Positions 23,779-33,348 of a stretch of DNA of 46,887 nt are shown one piece after another. The stretch spans positions 1 to 46,887 of the forward strand of contig JAFLEF010000058.1 of assembly GCA_017309115.1 (NCBI GenBank), given 5' to 3'. The position numbers and the translations under genes are program-made. The notes beneath the pieces are model-generated. The model had not been told where the DNA came from, did not search any database, and saw only the letters and a program-made list of their open reading frames with translations. Within the stretch, counting starts at the first letter, position 1, and every line of letters starts with the position of its first letter. The stretch is from Verrucomicrobiota bacterium. Lineage in GTDB: Bacteria; Verrucomicrobiota; Verrucomicrobiia; Limisphaerales; UBA9464.

Positions 23779-24474
23779 ATGAGTCCTCACGCCGCTCCCA
23801 AACAGTATAGGGTCTGGGCCATGGACGATGTGGTCTATGGACCCGTCACCCCGGATGTCCTGCGGGATTGGGTCCGGGATGAACGCATCCTGCCCGAAAC
23901 TTGGATCTTCTGTGAGGCCACCCGCCGCTGGAATGCCGCCCGGGAAATCGCCGAACTGCGGGTTCTGTTCGGCCTGGAAGATCAAGTCCAGGGCGGCGAA
24001 GAACCCCCGGCGATTCGTCCCGCCGTGTTGCGCCGCATCCGCGCCTTTGGGGAGTTGTCCGATGACGACCTTTCCGCCATCGGCCGCCTGGGGGAACTGG
24101 TGCAGATCGGGGCGTTTCAAACCCTCATGCGCGCCGGCACGCCCGCAGATGCCGTGTACTTCGTGATCGAAGGTCAGGTCCGCCAACGCATCATGGTTCG
24201 TGGCCGCGAGATCCTCATCGCCGTCAAGGAGTCGGGCACCGCCTTCGGCTACATCTCCCTCTTCGACGGCGGCAATCACATCACCGACGCCATCACCGAT
24301 TCTCCTACGATTCTCTTTCGGATTCCCCTCGGCCGTTTCCACCACTTCTGCAAAACCCGATCCGAGATCGGCGTGAACATCCTGCTGTCCCTCGGCCGCA
24401 CCCTGGCCACCCGGGTCCGCTCGGATGACCGGCATCTGTGCGAACTCGTCGCCCTGAATCAATCCGGCCGCTGA
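23779..24474 (+). CDS. GYF_2 domain plus cyclic-nucleotide-binding domain protein
   Basis: A 231-residue protein. Residues about 9-55 (YRVWAMDDVVYGPVTPDVLRD and WVRDERILPETWIFCEATRRW) resemble the GYF_2 domain, a presumed peptide-binding module. Residues about 92-210 form a CRP-type cyclic-nucleotide-binding beta barrel (LGELVQIGAFQTLMRAGTPA, VYFVIEGQVRQRI, AFGYISLFDGGNHITDAITD). The phosphate-binding cassette is not the canonical RSA form, so ligand binding is uncertain. There is no C-terminal helix-turn-helix, so it is not a CRP-type transcription factor. The ATG at 23779 is preferred to a TTG at 23761. It converges on the lipoprotein gene. Confidence 0.82.
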   Translation: MSPHAAPKQYRVWAMDDVVYGPVTPDVLRDWVRDERILPETWIFCEATRRWNAAREIAELRVLFGLEDQVQGGEEPPAIRPAVLRRIRAFGELSDDDLSAIGRLGELVQIGAFQTLMRAGTPADAVYFVIEGQVRQRIMVRGREILIAVKESGTAFGYISLFDGGNHITDAITDSPTILFRIPLGRFHHFCKTRSEIGVNILLSLGRTLATRVRSDDRHLCELVALNQSGR

Positions 24475-24486
24475 TTTCCGGGCTGG

Positions 24487-24942
24487 CTACCGGCGGAGCA
24501 TCTTGATGTCGCCAGTGTCCACTGTGGGTACCGTGCCATTGGTGCCCATCACGACATTGGTGAAGTAGCGCTGCAACGTCTCGTATCCGCTGGCCTGAAT
24601 TCGCAGCGTCACCGCATAACTCGGAAAGGACTCCAGGAACAGGTACGCTGTCTTTTCGCCCACCAGAAGGAATCTCCCATCCCTGTCCGTGCTGGCCACT
24701 GTGGGGCGCTTCTGCATCTGTTTCGCCCCCTTTTCTTCCGCATACGCGTCGCCCAACTCCTTGCCCTTCGCGCGCGATACCGTGGCATCGGCAATCGGCG
24801 TTCCGGTCTGGGCGTCAACCACCCGACCCTTCACCTGGGCCTCCGTCCATGACTGATGCGGCGGGGCGAAGTTCTCACAACCCGCCATCAGCACCGCCAA
24901 GCCCAGCCCTGCCCAACTGATCCGCCTGCGAACAACGTCCAT
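24487..24942 (-). CDS. Lipoprotein with carboxypeptidase-regulatory-like domain
   Basis: A 151-residue predicted lipoprotein with lipobox LMAGC (Cys22). The mature part has the CarboxypepD_reg/transthyretin-like pattern VKGRVVDAQTGTPIADATVS, RDGRFLLVGEKTAYLFLES and VTLRIQASGYETLQRYF, and ends in short strands. Such domains are usually structural surface modules. It lies 63 bases downstream of moaA in the same direction but has no obvious functional link to molybdopterin synthesis. Confidence 0.8.
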   Translation of the reverse strand: MDVVRRRISWAGLGLAVLMAGCENFAPPHQSWTEAQVKGRVVDAQTGTPIADATVSRAKGKELGDAYAEEKGAKQMQKRPTVASTDRDGRFLLVGEKTAYLFLESFPSYAVTLRIQASGYETLQRYFTNVVMGTNGTVPTVDTGDIKMLRR

Positions 24943-25005
24943 AGTTCGACGTCATTGGAACCAAACGCGCCTCTCGGGAGCAAGTCACAGCGCAACCCGA
25001 CCGCT

Positions 25006-26070
25006 TCATCCTCCAATACAACTCATCGTGCGCGCGGGCTGAACAAAGTCGGGCTGACCAATCCGGTGCCCTGCTTCCTTGTGCGTCACAATCTCGATCA
25101 ACCGCTCCGCCAGCGCCTCGTCCGAGGACTCCTCCCGCAGCCATGGCCGCAGATCATGTTCCTCCAGGCTGAACAGACACGTCCGAATCTTGCCGTCCGC
25201 CGTCAACCGAAGCCGATTGCAATGCCCACAGAACGGTTCCGTCACCGGCGCAATGATTCCGATCTCTCCGGAGCCATCCGCAAACGCCCAGCGCCGGGCG
25301 GTCTCCGTCGGATGCCCCGCGACCGGAACGAGCTCAAACCGCGCCCGCAACCGCTCCAGAATCGTCCGACCCGACACCACCAGATCCCGCTGCCAGGCCC
25401 GATTGGAATCCAGCGGCATGAACTCAATGAAGCGCAGACTCAGCCGACGGTCCCGGGCGAATTCCGCCAGCGCCTCAATCTCGTGGTCATTCATCCCACC
25501 AATGATCACGGCGTTAACCTTCACCGGCGCGAATCCCAAACGCTGCGCCTGCTCGATCGCTGCCAACGCCGCCGGCAAGCCATCCCGACCCGTCATGGTT
25601 TGGAATCGGCCTCGATCCAGGGAATCCAAACTGATGCTGACCCGCCGCAATCCCGCCGTGCGCAGCGCCTCCGCCTTCTCGCCGAACAGGAATCCGTTGG
25701 TGGTCATCGCCAGGTCTTCCACGCCCGGAATGCGCGCCAAAGCCGCAATCAATTGAGCCACATCCCGCCGCAACAAGGGCTCCCCTCCGGTGACGCGCAC
25801 CTTTTGAATACCCAACGAGACGGCGACCCGCACCACCCGTTCGATCTCTTCGAAGCGCAGAATCTCGTGCTTGGGCTTCCATTCGTAGTTCAGCGGAATG
25901 GACTTCGCCGGACGAGGATTGCGCAGCGCATCAAACCGGGTCCGGTAGAAATTGGCGGCCTCCTCGGTCTCCGGCAGGCAGTACACGCACCGGAAATTGC
26001 AGCGATCGGTGATGCTGACCCGTAGGTCCCGCATCACCCGACCGTGTTCGTCCCGGAGTTCGCCGCGCAT
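25006..26070 (-). CDS. moaA: GTP 3',8-cyclase MoaA
   Basis: A 354-residue radical SAM enzyme that starts molybdenum cofactor synthesis from GTP. The radical SAM CX3CX2C motif is CNFRCVYC (C24, C28, C31 from the ATG at 26070), followed by VRVTGGEPLLRRD. The C-terminal GTP-side cluster is CGHCNRLRLTADGKIRTC, and the protein ends in the conserved Gly-Gly (SCIGG). An ATG at 26118 would add 16 residues lacking family similarity, so 26070 was chosen. A short insertion after the first cluster (ETEEAANFYRTRFDALRNPR) is longer than in E. coli. No other moa or moe gene is in the window. Confidence 0.95.
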   Translation of the reverse strand: MRGELRDEHGRVMRDLRVSITDRCNFRCVYCLPETEEAANFYRTRFDALRNPRPAKSIPLNYEWKPKHEILRFEEIERVVRVAVSLGIQKVRVTGGEPLLRRDVAQLIAALARIPGVEDLAMTTNGFLFGEKAEALRTAGLRRVSISLDSLDRGRFQTMTGRDGLPAALAAIEQAQRLGFAPVKVNAVIIGGMNDHEIEALAEFARDRRLSLRFIEFMPLDSNRAWQRDLVVSGRTILERLRARFELVPVAGHPTETARRWAFADGSGEIGIIAPVTEPFCGHCNRLRLTADGKIRTCLFSLEEHDLRPWLREESSDEALAERLIEIVTHKEAGHRIGQPDFVQPARTMSCIGG

Positions 26071-26139
26071 GCCGGACAACCTACCCGGCAGCACCGGGAC
26101 CGCCAGCCTGGAGGCCATCCGAAGCGAGAATCAGCCAAC

Positions 26140-26430
26140 TCATGATCGCAGGGTCTCCGCCAGGCGGTTGGCCCGATCCGCGAGGTCAAAATCCTTTGGG
26201 GTCAATCCGCCCGCGTCGTGGGTGGTGAGCGCTAGGCGCACCTTGTTCCAGCGAATGTCGATGTCGGGATGATGCTGGGCCTTCTCGGCCGCCCGGGCGA
26301 CGGCATTGACGAACTTCATCGCCTGCAGGAAATCGGCGAATTCAAAGGTGCGTCGCAGAACCGCTCCCCGGCGAGTCCAAGTCGGCAACGCCCGGGTGAG
26401 TTCACGAATCTCTGAAGGGGACAGTGGCAT
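26140..26430 (-). CDS. Pterin-4a-carbinolamine dehydratase
   Basis: A 96-residue PCD/DCoH-family protein. The signature is EKAQHHPDIDIRWNKVRLAL followed by TTHDAGGLTPKDFDLA, with the catalytic His-His-Pro and downstream His. It dehydrates 4a-hydroxytetrahydropterins; in bacteria lacking phenylalanine hydroxylase it has been linked to pterin salvage or molybdopterin metabolism, and here it sits between a DUF362 gene and moaA in one minus-strand run. An ATG at 26430 was preferred to an upstream TTG at 26463. Confidence 0.93.
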   Translation of the reverse strand: MPLSPSEIRELTRALPTWTRRGAVLRRTFEFADFLQAMKFVNAVARAAEKAQHHPDIDIRWNKVRLALTTHDAGGLTPKDFDLADRANRLAETLRS

Positions 26431-26470
26431 GTCCGAACATGGTGCGAATTCGGCGTCCCACAACCCAACG

Positions 26471-27565
26471 TCAGTTCACCCGGCGCAGATCGATTCGCTT
26501 GAGATCCGACACGCCCAATTCCAACAACTCGGCGTTCACATAGACATCTGTCTCGAACTGCTTATCCACCGTGTAAGGCGACGCCTTGCGCGCCCGGGTG
26601 AGGTCCTCGAGCGCCACGGCATCCAACGCCACCGGATCCCGGCTGAACCGGAGTTCATTCAAAACCATGGTGTTGTACAGCCGCACGGTTTCCTCGCCCC
26701 GATACTGGCAGACCATCGCGTCACTAACTCCGAAGGGCACTCGGGCCAGCACATCATCCAACGCGCAGATTTCCGGGACTGCTTCCGCTAGGAGATTGGG
26801 GTTGTTCTGAAAACGCAGACTGTTGTCGACGGATCCCAGCGCCAATCCGACCAACTGGCCATTCACCCCGGCGAGATTGTGGGTCAACACCGGGGTCACG
26901 GGTATCACCACGGTCAACTCCTTCGTGAGTAATCGCGTCACATAGGACCGGCGGCCGGCGTTGAGATCGTCCCGGCGATTGAATTCCAAATCTCCAGCAA
27001 CCAACCGGCCGAGCACCGCCTTTTCGTAGGCCCGTTCCGGATCCGGATCCCAGCCGGCGTCTTCGCTGGAAACGCAACGAACGCCCAAGTCATGCGCCAA
27101 CGAATACCAACCGGCGTTGCGCAGATCAGAGGAGCGCTTGTCCCAGATCACAATCTTCTCCGCGGGATGCCCCGACTCCTTCAAGGACTCCACCAACGCT
27201 CGCACCACCACAGGACGCGTTCCACTGACGTCTCCGGGAGCGGACGTCACCTTGAATCCGACCACGTCATTGGTGCGAATCAGGGCGCGCCACGCCTGGC
27301 TGATGGTGGGTTTGTCGGCCAGGGCCGTGATCCCCCGTTCGACCATTCGACGGACGACTGGGGCATTGGGAACGAAGAACGTGGTGGCCCCCGGATCTTG
27401 CACCACGAGCACCTCGGCCCGGGGCCGGTTGGTGGAGGAACTGAAGCGAGCCTCGCCGGTCGGTTCGGCGGCAGATCCCAGAAAGACGCCCGCCACCAGG
27501 CCCAGCAGCACCCGGCAGCTCAAATTCCACGGCGTCACGTTTCGGAACATGCTCGGCCGAAACAT
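26471..27565 (-). CDS. Secreted DUF362-domain protein
   Basis: A 364-residue protein with a signal peptide (hydrophobic core SCRVLLGLVAGVFLGSAAE, after a short basic start; the ATG at 27550 would also work). The mature domain matches DUF362: TNDVVGFKVTSAPGDVSGTR, a KIVIWDKRSSDLRNAG segment, VVIPVTPVLTHNLAGVNGQL and SDAMVCQYRGEETVRLYNTM. Unlike many DUF362 proteins it has no 4Fe-4S CxxCxxC motif, so it is unlikely to carry clusters. Role unknown. It leads a minus-strand run with PCD and moaA. Confidence 0.8.
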   Translation of the reverse strand: MFRPSMFRNVTPWNLSCRVLLGLVAGVFLGSAAEPTGEARFSSSTNRPRAEVLVVQDPGATTFFVPNAPVVRRMVERGITALADKPTISQAWRALIRTNDVVGFKVTSAPGDVSGTRPVVVRALVESLKESGHPAEKIVIWDKRSSDLRNAGWYSLAHDLGVRCVSSEDAGWDPDPERAYEKAVLGRLVAGDLEFNRRDDLNAGRRSYVTRLLTKELTVVIPVTPVLTHNLAGVNGQLVGLALGSVDNSLRFQNNPNLLAEAVPEICALDDVLARVPFGVSDAMVCQYRGEETVRLYNTMVLNELRFSRDPVALDAVALEDLTRARKASPYTVDKQFETDVYVNAELLELGVSDLKRIDLRRVN

Positions 27566-27649
27566 GCCGGGACCCCGGGGCGGATGCAAAGACCAAGCCA
27601 CCGACTGTCCTGCCCTATCGCCCGACCGATTGGGAATTCAGCCTTCCCA

Positions 27650-27720
27650 AAATCTGCGTCTGATCGGCGTTCAATCTGCGGATAAACCCTCCCTTCAGCG
27701 GTTTTCCGCAGATTGACGAC
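27650..27720. repeat. atctgcgg-type intergenic repeat, inverted pair
   Basis: Contains aatctgcgtctgatcggcg, then ttcaatctgcggataaac and, inverted, ttttccgcagattgac. The core aatctgcgg/ccgcagatt is shared with elements at 20436-20590, 42474 and 46744. It lies in the 258-base gap between divergent DUF362 and malate dehydrogenase genes, where both promoters should be. Confidence 0.55.
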
Positions 27721-27823
27721 GGATGTTCCGGGGAGCCAAGTTCGACTGACCCGAGGGGAACGGGAACCGGTTTTGGGCTTTCGCTTGGCGAGCCATTCTC
27801 CCACCCTCTCTCCACCAAATCGC

Positions 27824-28810
27824 ATGAAAGCTCCCCTTCGCGTGGCTGTTACCGGCGCTGCCGGACAAATCGGTTATTCCCTCCTCTTTCGCATCGCCTC
27901 CGGATCCATGTTCGGACCGGATCAGCCGGTCATTCTGCACCTGATCGAAATCGAACCGGTGCTCAAGGCGCTCAATGGCGTGGTCATGGAACTCGATGAC
28001 TGCGCGTTCCCGTTGCTTAAAGGTGTCGTTCCTACCGCCAGCCTCGACGAAGGCTTCAAGGGCGTGAACTGGGCCCTCTTGGTCGGCAGTGTTCCCCGCA
28101 AGAAGGACATGGAACGTAAGGACCTCCTGGGCATCAACGGCAAGATCTTCACCGGTCAGGGCCAAGCCATCGCCCGCAATGCCGCCGCCGACATTCGGAC
28201 CCTGGTCGTGGGCAATCCCTGCAACACCAACTGTCTGATCGCCATGAACAGCGCCCCGGAGATTCCGCGGGACCGCTGGTTCGCGATGACGATGCTGGAT
28301 CAGAACCGCGCCAAGACCCAACTCGCCAAAAAGGCCGGCGTGGACAGCACCGCCGTCACCAACATCGCCATCTGGGGCAACCACAGCTTGACGATGTACC
28401 CCGACTTCCCCAACGCCAAGATCGGCGGTCGCCCGGCCACGGACGTCATCAGCGACGAAGCTTGGTTCAAGGACACCTTCATTCCCACCGTGCAAAAGCG
28501 CGGCGCGGCAATCATCGAAGCCCGCGGGCTCAGCTCAGCCGCTTCCGCCGCCAACGCGGTGGTGGACACGGTCCGAGCGCTTACCCAGCCCACGCCGGCC
28601 GGCGACTGCTTCAGCGTCGCCGTGTGCTCCGATGGCAGCTACGGCATTGAGAAGGGTCTGATCTACAGCTTCCCCATGCGCAGCGACGGCAGCCGCTGGG
28701 AAATTCAGTCCGGCGTTCCGGTCGGCGAATTCAGCCGCTCCAAGATCGTGGCGACCGAGAACGAACTGAAAGAAGAGAAGTCGCTGGTGAGCGACTTGCT
28801 CCCGAAGTAA
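27824..28810 (+). CDS. mdh: Malate dehydrogenase
   Basis: A 328-residue NAD-dependent malate dehydrogenase of the type 2 (Thermus/cytosolic-like) group. Seen: Rossmann loop [13 protein letters not shown], acidic residue at the end of strand 2 (LIEIEP, fitting NAD use), substrate arginines in [31 protein letters not shown] with the catalytic Asp, and [13 protein letters not shown] with catalytic His187. It interconverts malate and oxaloacetate in the TCA cycle. The ATG at 27824 directly precedes the Rossmann strand. Confidence 0.96.
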   Translation: MKAPLRVAVTGAAGQIGYSLLFRIASGSMFGPDQPVILHLIEIEPVLKALNGVVMELDDCAFPLLKGVVPTASLDEGFKGVNWALLVGSVPRKKDMERKDLLGINGKIFTGQGQAIARNAAADIRTLVVGNPCNTNCLIAMNSAPEIPRDRWFAMTMLDQNRAKTQLAKKAGVDSTAVTNIAIWGNHSLTMYPDFPNAKIGGRPATDVISDEAWFKDTFIPTVQKRGAAIIEARGLSSAASAANAVVDTVRALTQPTPAGDCFSVAVCSDGSYGIEKGLIYSFPMRSDGSRWEIQSGVPVGEFSRSKIVATENELKEEKSLVSDLLPK

Positions 28811-28823
28811 CAGCCCCCCAGGG

Positions 28824-29474
28824 TCAACTCGCCGGCGGCGAAGCGTGCGCCGCCGGCGAACTCAACACTTCCAAGGCCCGCAGGCTCGCGGCGGTCCGGG
28901 TCTCCACGCCAAGTCGGGAGAAGATCTCGAGCACGTGTTTCTTCACGGTGGCTTCGCTGATCCCCAGGATGGTCGCGATGTCCCCGTTGGTCTTGCCCTG
29001 GGCAATCCAGAGCAACGTTTCCGCGACCCGCGGCGTGAGTTCCAACTCCACTTCCAGTGGTCGCGCGGAATCGAAGTTGGGACGAAACTCCGGCCGGACC
29101 GTCTGCTCCGCCCGGGTCAGGCGGGAGCGGATGGCTTCCAGCAACTCAGCCTTCACCACGGGCTTGGTCAGATAGTCATCGGCTCCCAGATTCATCCCCG
29201 CGCGTACGTCCGGTTTCTCGCCCTTGGCCGTCAGAAAGATGAACGGCGTGGCGGACAGACCGGAATCGCGGCGCAACTCCGCCAACACGCCGTAGCCGTC
29301 GAGTTCCGGCATCATCACGTCGCACAGGATCAGATCCGGCGCCTCGCGACGCGCCAGTTCCACACCCTCGCGACCGTGGGCGGCGCCCACTACGGCGAAC
29401 TGTTCCAGCCGAAGAATCGTCAGCAGATTGCGACGCATTTCCGGCTCATCCTCAATCACCAGGATTTTCTTCAT
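28824..29474 (-). CDS. NarL/LuxR-family response regulator
   Basis: A 216-residue regulator. The receiver domain (residues 1-120) has the acidic pocket EDE, phospho-acceptor Asp52 in LILCDVMMPELDG and Lys in YLTKPV. The C-terminal LuxR helix-turn-helix (about 146-205) reads ELTPRVAETLLWIAQGKTNG and ATILGISEATVKKHV. Its start is 56 bases after the stop of the large PAS/GAF kinase and both share direction, so they form a two-component pair. Its last codons overlap a perfect palindrome at 28829-28859. Confidence 0.93.
   Translation of the reverse strand: MKKILVIEDEPEMRRNLLTILRLEQFAVVGAAHGREGVELARREAPDLILCDVMMPELDGYGVLAELRRDSGLSATPFIFLTAKGEKPDVRAGMNLGADDYLTKPVVKAELLEAIRSRLTRAEQTVRPEFRPNFDSARPLEVELELTPRVAETLLWIAQGKTNGDIATILGISEATVKKHVLEIFSRLGVETRTAASLRALEVLSSPAAHASPPAS
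28829..28859. repeat. Perfect 12-bp inverted repeat at convergent gene ends
   Basis: tcgccggcggcg and cgccgccggcga flank a 7-base loop, 18 bases after the mdh stop. The repeat is also the coding 3' end of the convergent response regulator. A very GC-rich stem without T-run: a possible weak transcription or mRNA-stability element. Confidence 0.6.
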
Positions 29475-29530
29475 GAGATTCTGCCCATCAAACGGGGAAT
29501 TTAGAGACGCTACGGACTCATCCCGACTTG

Positions 29531-32500
29531 TCAGGTGGATTCCGGGGCCGGACCAAACATCGGGATGAACACCCGCATGGTGGTTCCCTGGCCCACTTCA
29601 CTTTCCAGACCGATCCGGCCGCCGTGCAGATCCACGCACCGTTTCACGATCACCAAACCAAGGCCCGTCCCGGGTCGATGACCCACGTTGCTACCCCGAT
29701 GGAACGCCTGGAAGACCCACTCGCGATCCGCCTCGGGAATGCCGATGCCTCGATCCTGCACTTCGAACACACCTTCCGAGCCGTCCCGGAAGACCCGCAG
29801 CTCCACCTGCGTTCCGGGCTCGGAATACTTCACCGCATTCATCAAGAGGTTCGTCAAAATGTGCCGCAACAACCGATCATCGCCTGAGCCCACTGCCAGA
29901 TCACGGGCCACCTGAACTCCGACTGGACAGCAGCGACTCGTGGCCGAGGCCACCTCGTCCACAATCCGCGAGCAGAACTCGGGCACGTTGATTTCCTGAG
30001 CCTGGAACTCGGTCTTTCCGGCATCGAACCGGCTCAACAGCAGAACTTCCTCCATCAGGTTCCCCATGCGCCGGGTGTACTTGCAGATGGTGTTGAGATG
30101 TTCCACGCGTTCCTCCGGCGCCAGTCGCTCGAAATAATCGCGTAGGATTTCCGCGCTGGACCCAATCACACCCAGCGGGGTGCGAAACTCGTGGGACACC
30201 AGGGAGGTGAAGTTGCTCTTCATCCGACCCAGTTCCTGTTCGCGCTCCAGCGCCCGACGCAGTTCCAGCTCGGCGCGCTTACGCTCGGTCACATCGAAGC
30301 CCAGACCCAAGATCCCTACGACCTGGCCCGCTTCGTTCTTGAGCGGAACCTTGGTGGTCTCCACCCAAAACGTCCGGCCGGCCTCCGACATCGGTTCCTC
30401 GCCGACATGCAATGTCTCGCCCGAGGCCATCAGGCGACGGTCCTCCTCGCGTTGACGTTCCGCAGCGGAACCCGCCAGGAGTTCGGCATCGGTCTTTCCG
30501 GCAATGGTCTCAGGGGAATGGCCCAGAGTGGCGGCGAAGTTCTCGTTGGTGAGCACGTAGCGACCGGTCAGATCCTTGAAGAACGCGTAGCCCGGAAGAT
30601 GGTTCAACAACGCGACCAGTTCGTTGTGCCGTTGCCGGAACGCATCCGCCGCCCGCTTCCGTTCAATGGCCAACGCGGTCTGTTCGGCCACAAACATCAT
30701 CAGACGCTTCTCCTCGTTTCCGTACGCACGACCGTCGTGGTAATCCTGCACCGCCATCGCCCCAAACGTCACGCCCCGCACGGTCAGGGGCACGCCCAGC
30801 CATTGAGCCGCCGGCGACCCCACGGCCTCCACCTGATTCCGCGACCGGATGTGGGCCTCCAGATCCGGACTGGTCAGCAGCGGTTCGCCCGTTTGCATCA
30901 CGTACTCGGTGTACCCCCGACCCAACCGGCGGGGTCGGGGCTGCGGATCCCGTTCGTCCACGTAGTACGGAAACGAGAGCAACTCACTCTCGGGATCATA
31001 AATCGCGATGTAGAAGTTGCGGGCGGGCATCAGCAGCGCCACCACCGCATGCAGCAGCGGATACAGTTGCTCGAGGGTGTCAGCCTCATGAATGGCCTCG
31101 GAGATTCGGTACAGAGCCTGAGCAACCTGGAGCTGACGCTGGCGCTCGGTGATATCGCTGATGACTGCCTGAACGATGCGACGCTCGCCGAGGCTGATGG
31201 CCGTGAGGGTCACTTCCATCGGGAATTCAGAGCCGTCCGCCCGCCGGCCGACCCAGTCGAACCGGGCGCTGCCCAGCCTTAACGTCTGTTGCAAATACCG
31301 GTCAGCCAGTTCCGCCGCCGTCAATCCCCCGGCTTGAAGCGGCGCCGAAAAATCGGCCGGGCTGTGCCCGAGCAACTGATCGGCTGGATATCCGAGCATG
31401 CGGGCCGCCGCCGGGTTGGCCGCAATGATGGTGTGGTGATCTTGCAGCAGCACGCCCTGGCTGGTGCCTTCGAACAAAGCCCGATGGCGAGCCTCCGAGT
31501 CGCGCAAGGCCTGCTCGGCGCGCTTCCGGGAAATGGCGACGGCCGCCTGTTCGCCGATGAACGTCAGGATGCGTTGCTCCACTTCACTGAACGCCTGTTC
31601 GTCCTCGTAATCCTGCACCACCATCACGCCAATCGTGCGCCCGTTGGCAATCAGGGGAACCCCCAGCCAGACCGCCGAAGGAGTGCCGTTCTCGACCGAC
31701 CAATCCTGTCCCGCCCGACTGCCCGCGGGACGCAGCATGGACGCCCGATCGGCCAGCAGCGCGCGTCCGGTGCGAAACACATGCGCGGTCATACCCGTGC
31801 GCAGACGCCGCGGAGGCGGTGCCGGATCACGTTCGTCCACGTGGTATACGAAGTGGTGCAGATCCGTCTCCGGATCGTGCAGGGCGAGATAAAAATTCTC
31901 GGCCGGCATCAACTCCCGCACCGCCGCATGGATGAGCGGAAACAGCCGTTCCAAATTCTCCGCGAGGTGAATGGATTCCGAGATGCGGAAGAGCGCGTGT
32001 TCCGTCTTCTCCCGCCGCTGACGTTCCGCCACTTCATCGCGCAATAGTTCGTTGGCCAACTGCAACGCCGCCGTACGCTCCGCCACCCGTTCCTCGAGGA
32101 ATTGATTCAGCTGACGCAATCCCTGTTCCGCCGCACGGCGATCAGTGATGTCCACAATCGAGCCGATGTGAAACAGCACCTCGCCCGTCTCGGAATCCGG
32201 AATGGCCCGACTGCTCATCAGGCCCCAGAACAGGGAACCGTCCTTGCGAACAAACTCCACCTCGACCGCCTGAAAGCGTCCGGTGCGCGCCAACCGATCC
32301 AGCAACCGTCGACGATCCTCGGCCCGAGCGTAGAGGCGCTCCCGTGGAAAGGATCGAAGCTCCTCGATGGAGCCGTAGCCAAACAGGGTGAGGTACGCCC
32401 GGTTGACGTAGATCAACTCGTGGTCGGGACCGCTTCGGTACACCGCCTCGCGCAGGTTGTCCGCGATCGACGCCAAAATCCGCTGATTCTCCCTGAGCGC

Positions 32501-32869
32501 CAGTTCTGCCTCGTAACGGGCCGTGACATCCCGCGTGGTGAGGACCAACCGTTCCTGTCCGTCCATCGGCAGCAATACGAGCGCGACTTCCACTCGAACC
32601 GGCGTGCCATCGCAGCGAACCAACCGGCATTCCACCAACGGTCGGGCCGCGTCCTGGGAACTGTCCGCCACCGCCAAATGCTCCCAGAAGGCATCATCGC
32701 CCGCCAATTCCTCCGGTCTCAACTCCTGCCACCGCCGACCGATCAGCGCCCGGGCCGAAGACGCCCGCATCAACGTCGCCGCCGCCGGATTGCAATCCAG
32801 GATGCGCCCGTTCGCCGGATCCAGCAGCCACATGGGATCCGGGCTGCGGTTGAATAGGAGGGCGAACAT
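29531..32869 (-). CDS. Cytoplasmic multi-PAS/GAF sensor histidine kinase
   Basis: A 1112-residue kinase without transmembrane helices. Domain order: PAS (LLFNRSPDPMWLLD), PAS (GPDHELIYVNRAYLTLFGYG), coiled coil (VAERTAALQLANELLRDEVA), GAF, PAS (FEGTSQGVLLQDHHTIIAAN), GAF, PAS (GYAFFKDLTGRYVLTNENFA), then HisKA with the phospho-acceptor His893 in LVSHEFRTPLG and HATPase with NLLMNAVKYS, DRGIGIP and GTGLGLVIV. The two GAF domains are similar to each other (HVDERDPAPPPRRL and YVDERDPQPRPRRL), which suggests a duplication of a GAF-PAS unit. The ATG at 32869 is used, because the longer frame to 33034 adds 55 residues without domain content. Likely partner: the downstream NarL-type regulator. Confidence 0.93.
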   Translation of the reverse strand: MFALLFNRSPDPMWLLDPANGRILDCNPAAATLMRASSARALIGRRWQELRPEELAGDDAFWEHLAVADSSQDAARPLVECRLVRCDGTPVRVEVALVLLPMDGQERLVLTTRDVTARYEAELALRENQRILASIADNLREAVYRSGPDHELIYVNRAYLTLFGYGSIEELRSFPRERLYARAEDRRRLLDRLARTGRFQAVEVEFVRKDGSLFWGLMSSRAIPDSETGEVLFHIGSIVDITDRRAAEQGLRQLNQFLEERVAERTAALQLANELLRDEVAERQRREKTEHALFRISESIHLAENLERLFPLIHAAVRELMPAENFYLALHDPETDLHHFVYHVDERDPAPPPRRLRTGMTAHVFRTGRALLADRASMLRPAGSRAGQDWSVENGTPSAVWLGVPLIANGRTIGVMVVQDYEDEQAFSEVEQRILTFIGEQAAVAISRKRAEQALRDSEARHRALFEGTSQGVLLQDHHTIIAANPAAARMLGYPADQLLGHSPADFSAPLQAGGLTAAELADRYLQQTLRLGSARFDWVGRRADGSEFPMEVTLTAISLGERRIVQAVISDITERQRQLQVAQALYRISEAIHEADTLEQLYPLLHAVVALLMPARNFYIAIYDPESELLSFPYYVDERDPQPRPRRLGRGYTEYVMQTGEPLLTSPDLEAHIRSRNQVEAVGSPAAQWLGVPLTVRGVTFGAMAVQDYHDGRAYGNEEKRLMMFVAEQTALAIERKRAADAFRQRHNELVALLNHLPGYAFFKDLTGRYVLTNENFAATLGHSPETIAGKTDAELLAGSAAERQREEDRRLMASGETLHVGEEPMSEAGRTFWVETTKVPLKNEAGQVVGILGLGFDVTERKRAELELRRALEREQELGRMKSNFTSLVSHEFRTPLGVIGSSAEILRDYFERLAPEERVEHLNTICKYTRRMGNLMEEVLLLSRFDAGKTEFQAQEINVPEFCSRIVDEVASATSRCCPVGVQVARDLAVGSGDDRLLRHILTNLLMNAVKYSEPGTQVELRVFRDGSEGVFEVQDRGIGIPEADREWVFQAFHRGSNVGHRPGTGLGLVIVKRCVDLHGGRIGLESEVGQGTTMRVFIPMFGPAPEST

Positions 32870-33024
32870 GGGCTCGGTATGCCCCGAGACTCGGGGCGCG
32901 GCACTACCTCTTTGGTGGCATTGAGAATCGCAATTCTGGGTTCTAGTCGTGATGACGTCGAACGCAGCCGGTTCGTTCAACGCCTCCCGGCGCTGATCCC
33001 CGAACCGCTCTTCGGATAGCAAAC

Positions 33025-33348
33025 ATGAACTCAACCGTCACCCTGAACCACGCTCTTTCCGTTTGCTGCGGAAAGCCGATCCAGGGAATTCCCACCCGTA
33101 GTCCCGAACGCGATCGGGCGTATCGGCGAGCCCTGCGCGCCGCAGAACTCGCCGCCTGGCACGCCGCGGATCCCACCGCCATCACCCGCATCTCCCCACC
33201 CATCACCCGGGACCGAACGGAGTCCACGCTGTTCGTGGCCCTCGCGGGAGCCGCCCTCGCCGCTCTCGTCCTGGGAACCACCGGCGCTTTGGATTGGATT
33301 GGTGATTTCGATGTCCTCACCCGTTGGCTTCACGCCCTACGTTCCTGA
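33025..33348 (+). CDS. Small predicted membrane protein
   Basis: A 107-residue protein, unrecognised. Residues 28-65 are charged and rich in Arg and Ala (RSPERDRAYRRALRAAELAA), and one hydrophobic helix lies at about residues 68-86 (LFVALAGAALAALVLGTTG). It is divergent from the kinase gene and its last 12 bases overlap the 3' end of hemB tail to tail. Codon use is consistent with a real gene, but no family is apparent. Confidence 0.55.
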   Translation: MNSTVTLNHALSVCCGKPIQGIPTRSPERDRAYRRALRAAELAAWHAADPTAITRISPPITRDRTESTLFVALAGAALAALVLGTTGALDWIGDFDVLTRWLHALRS

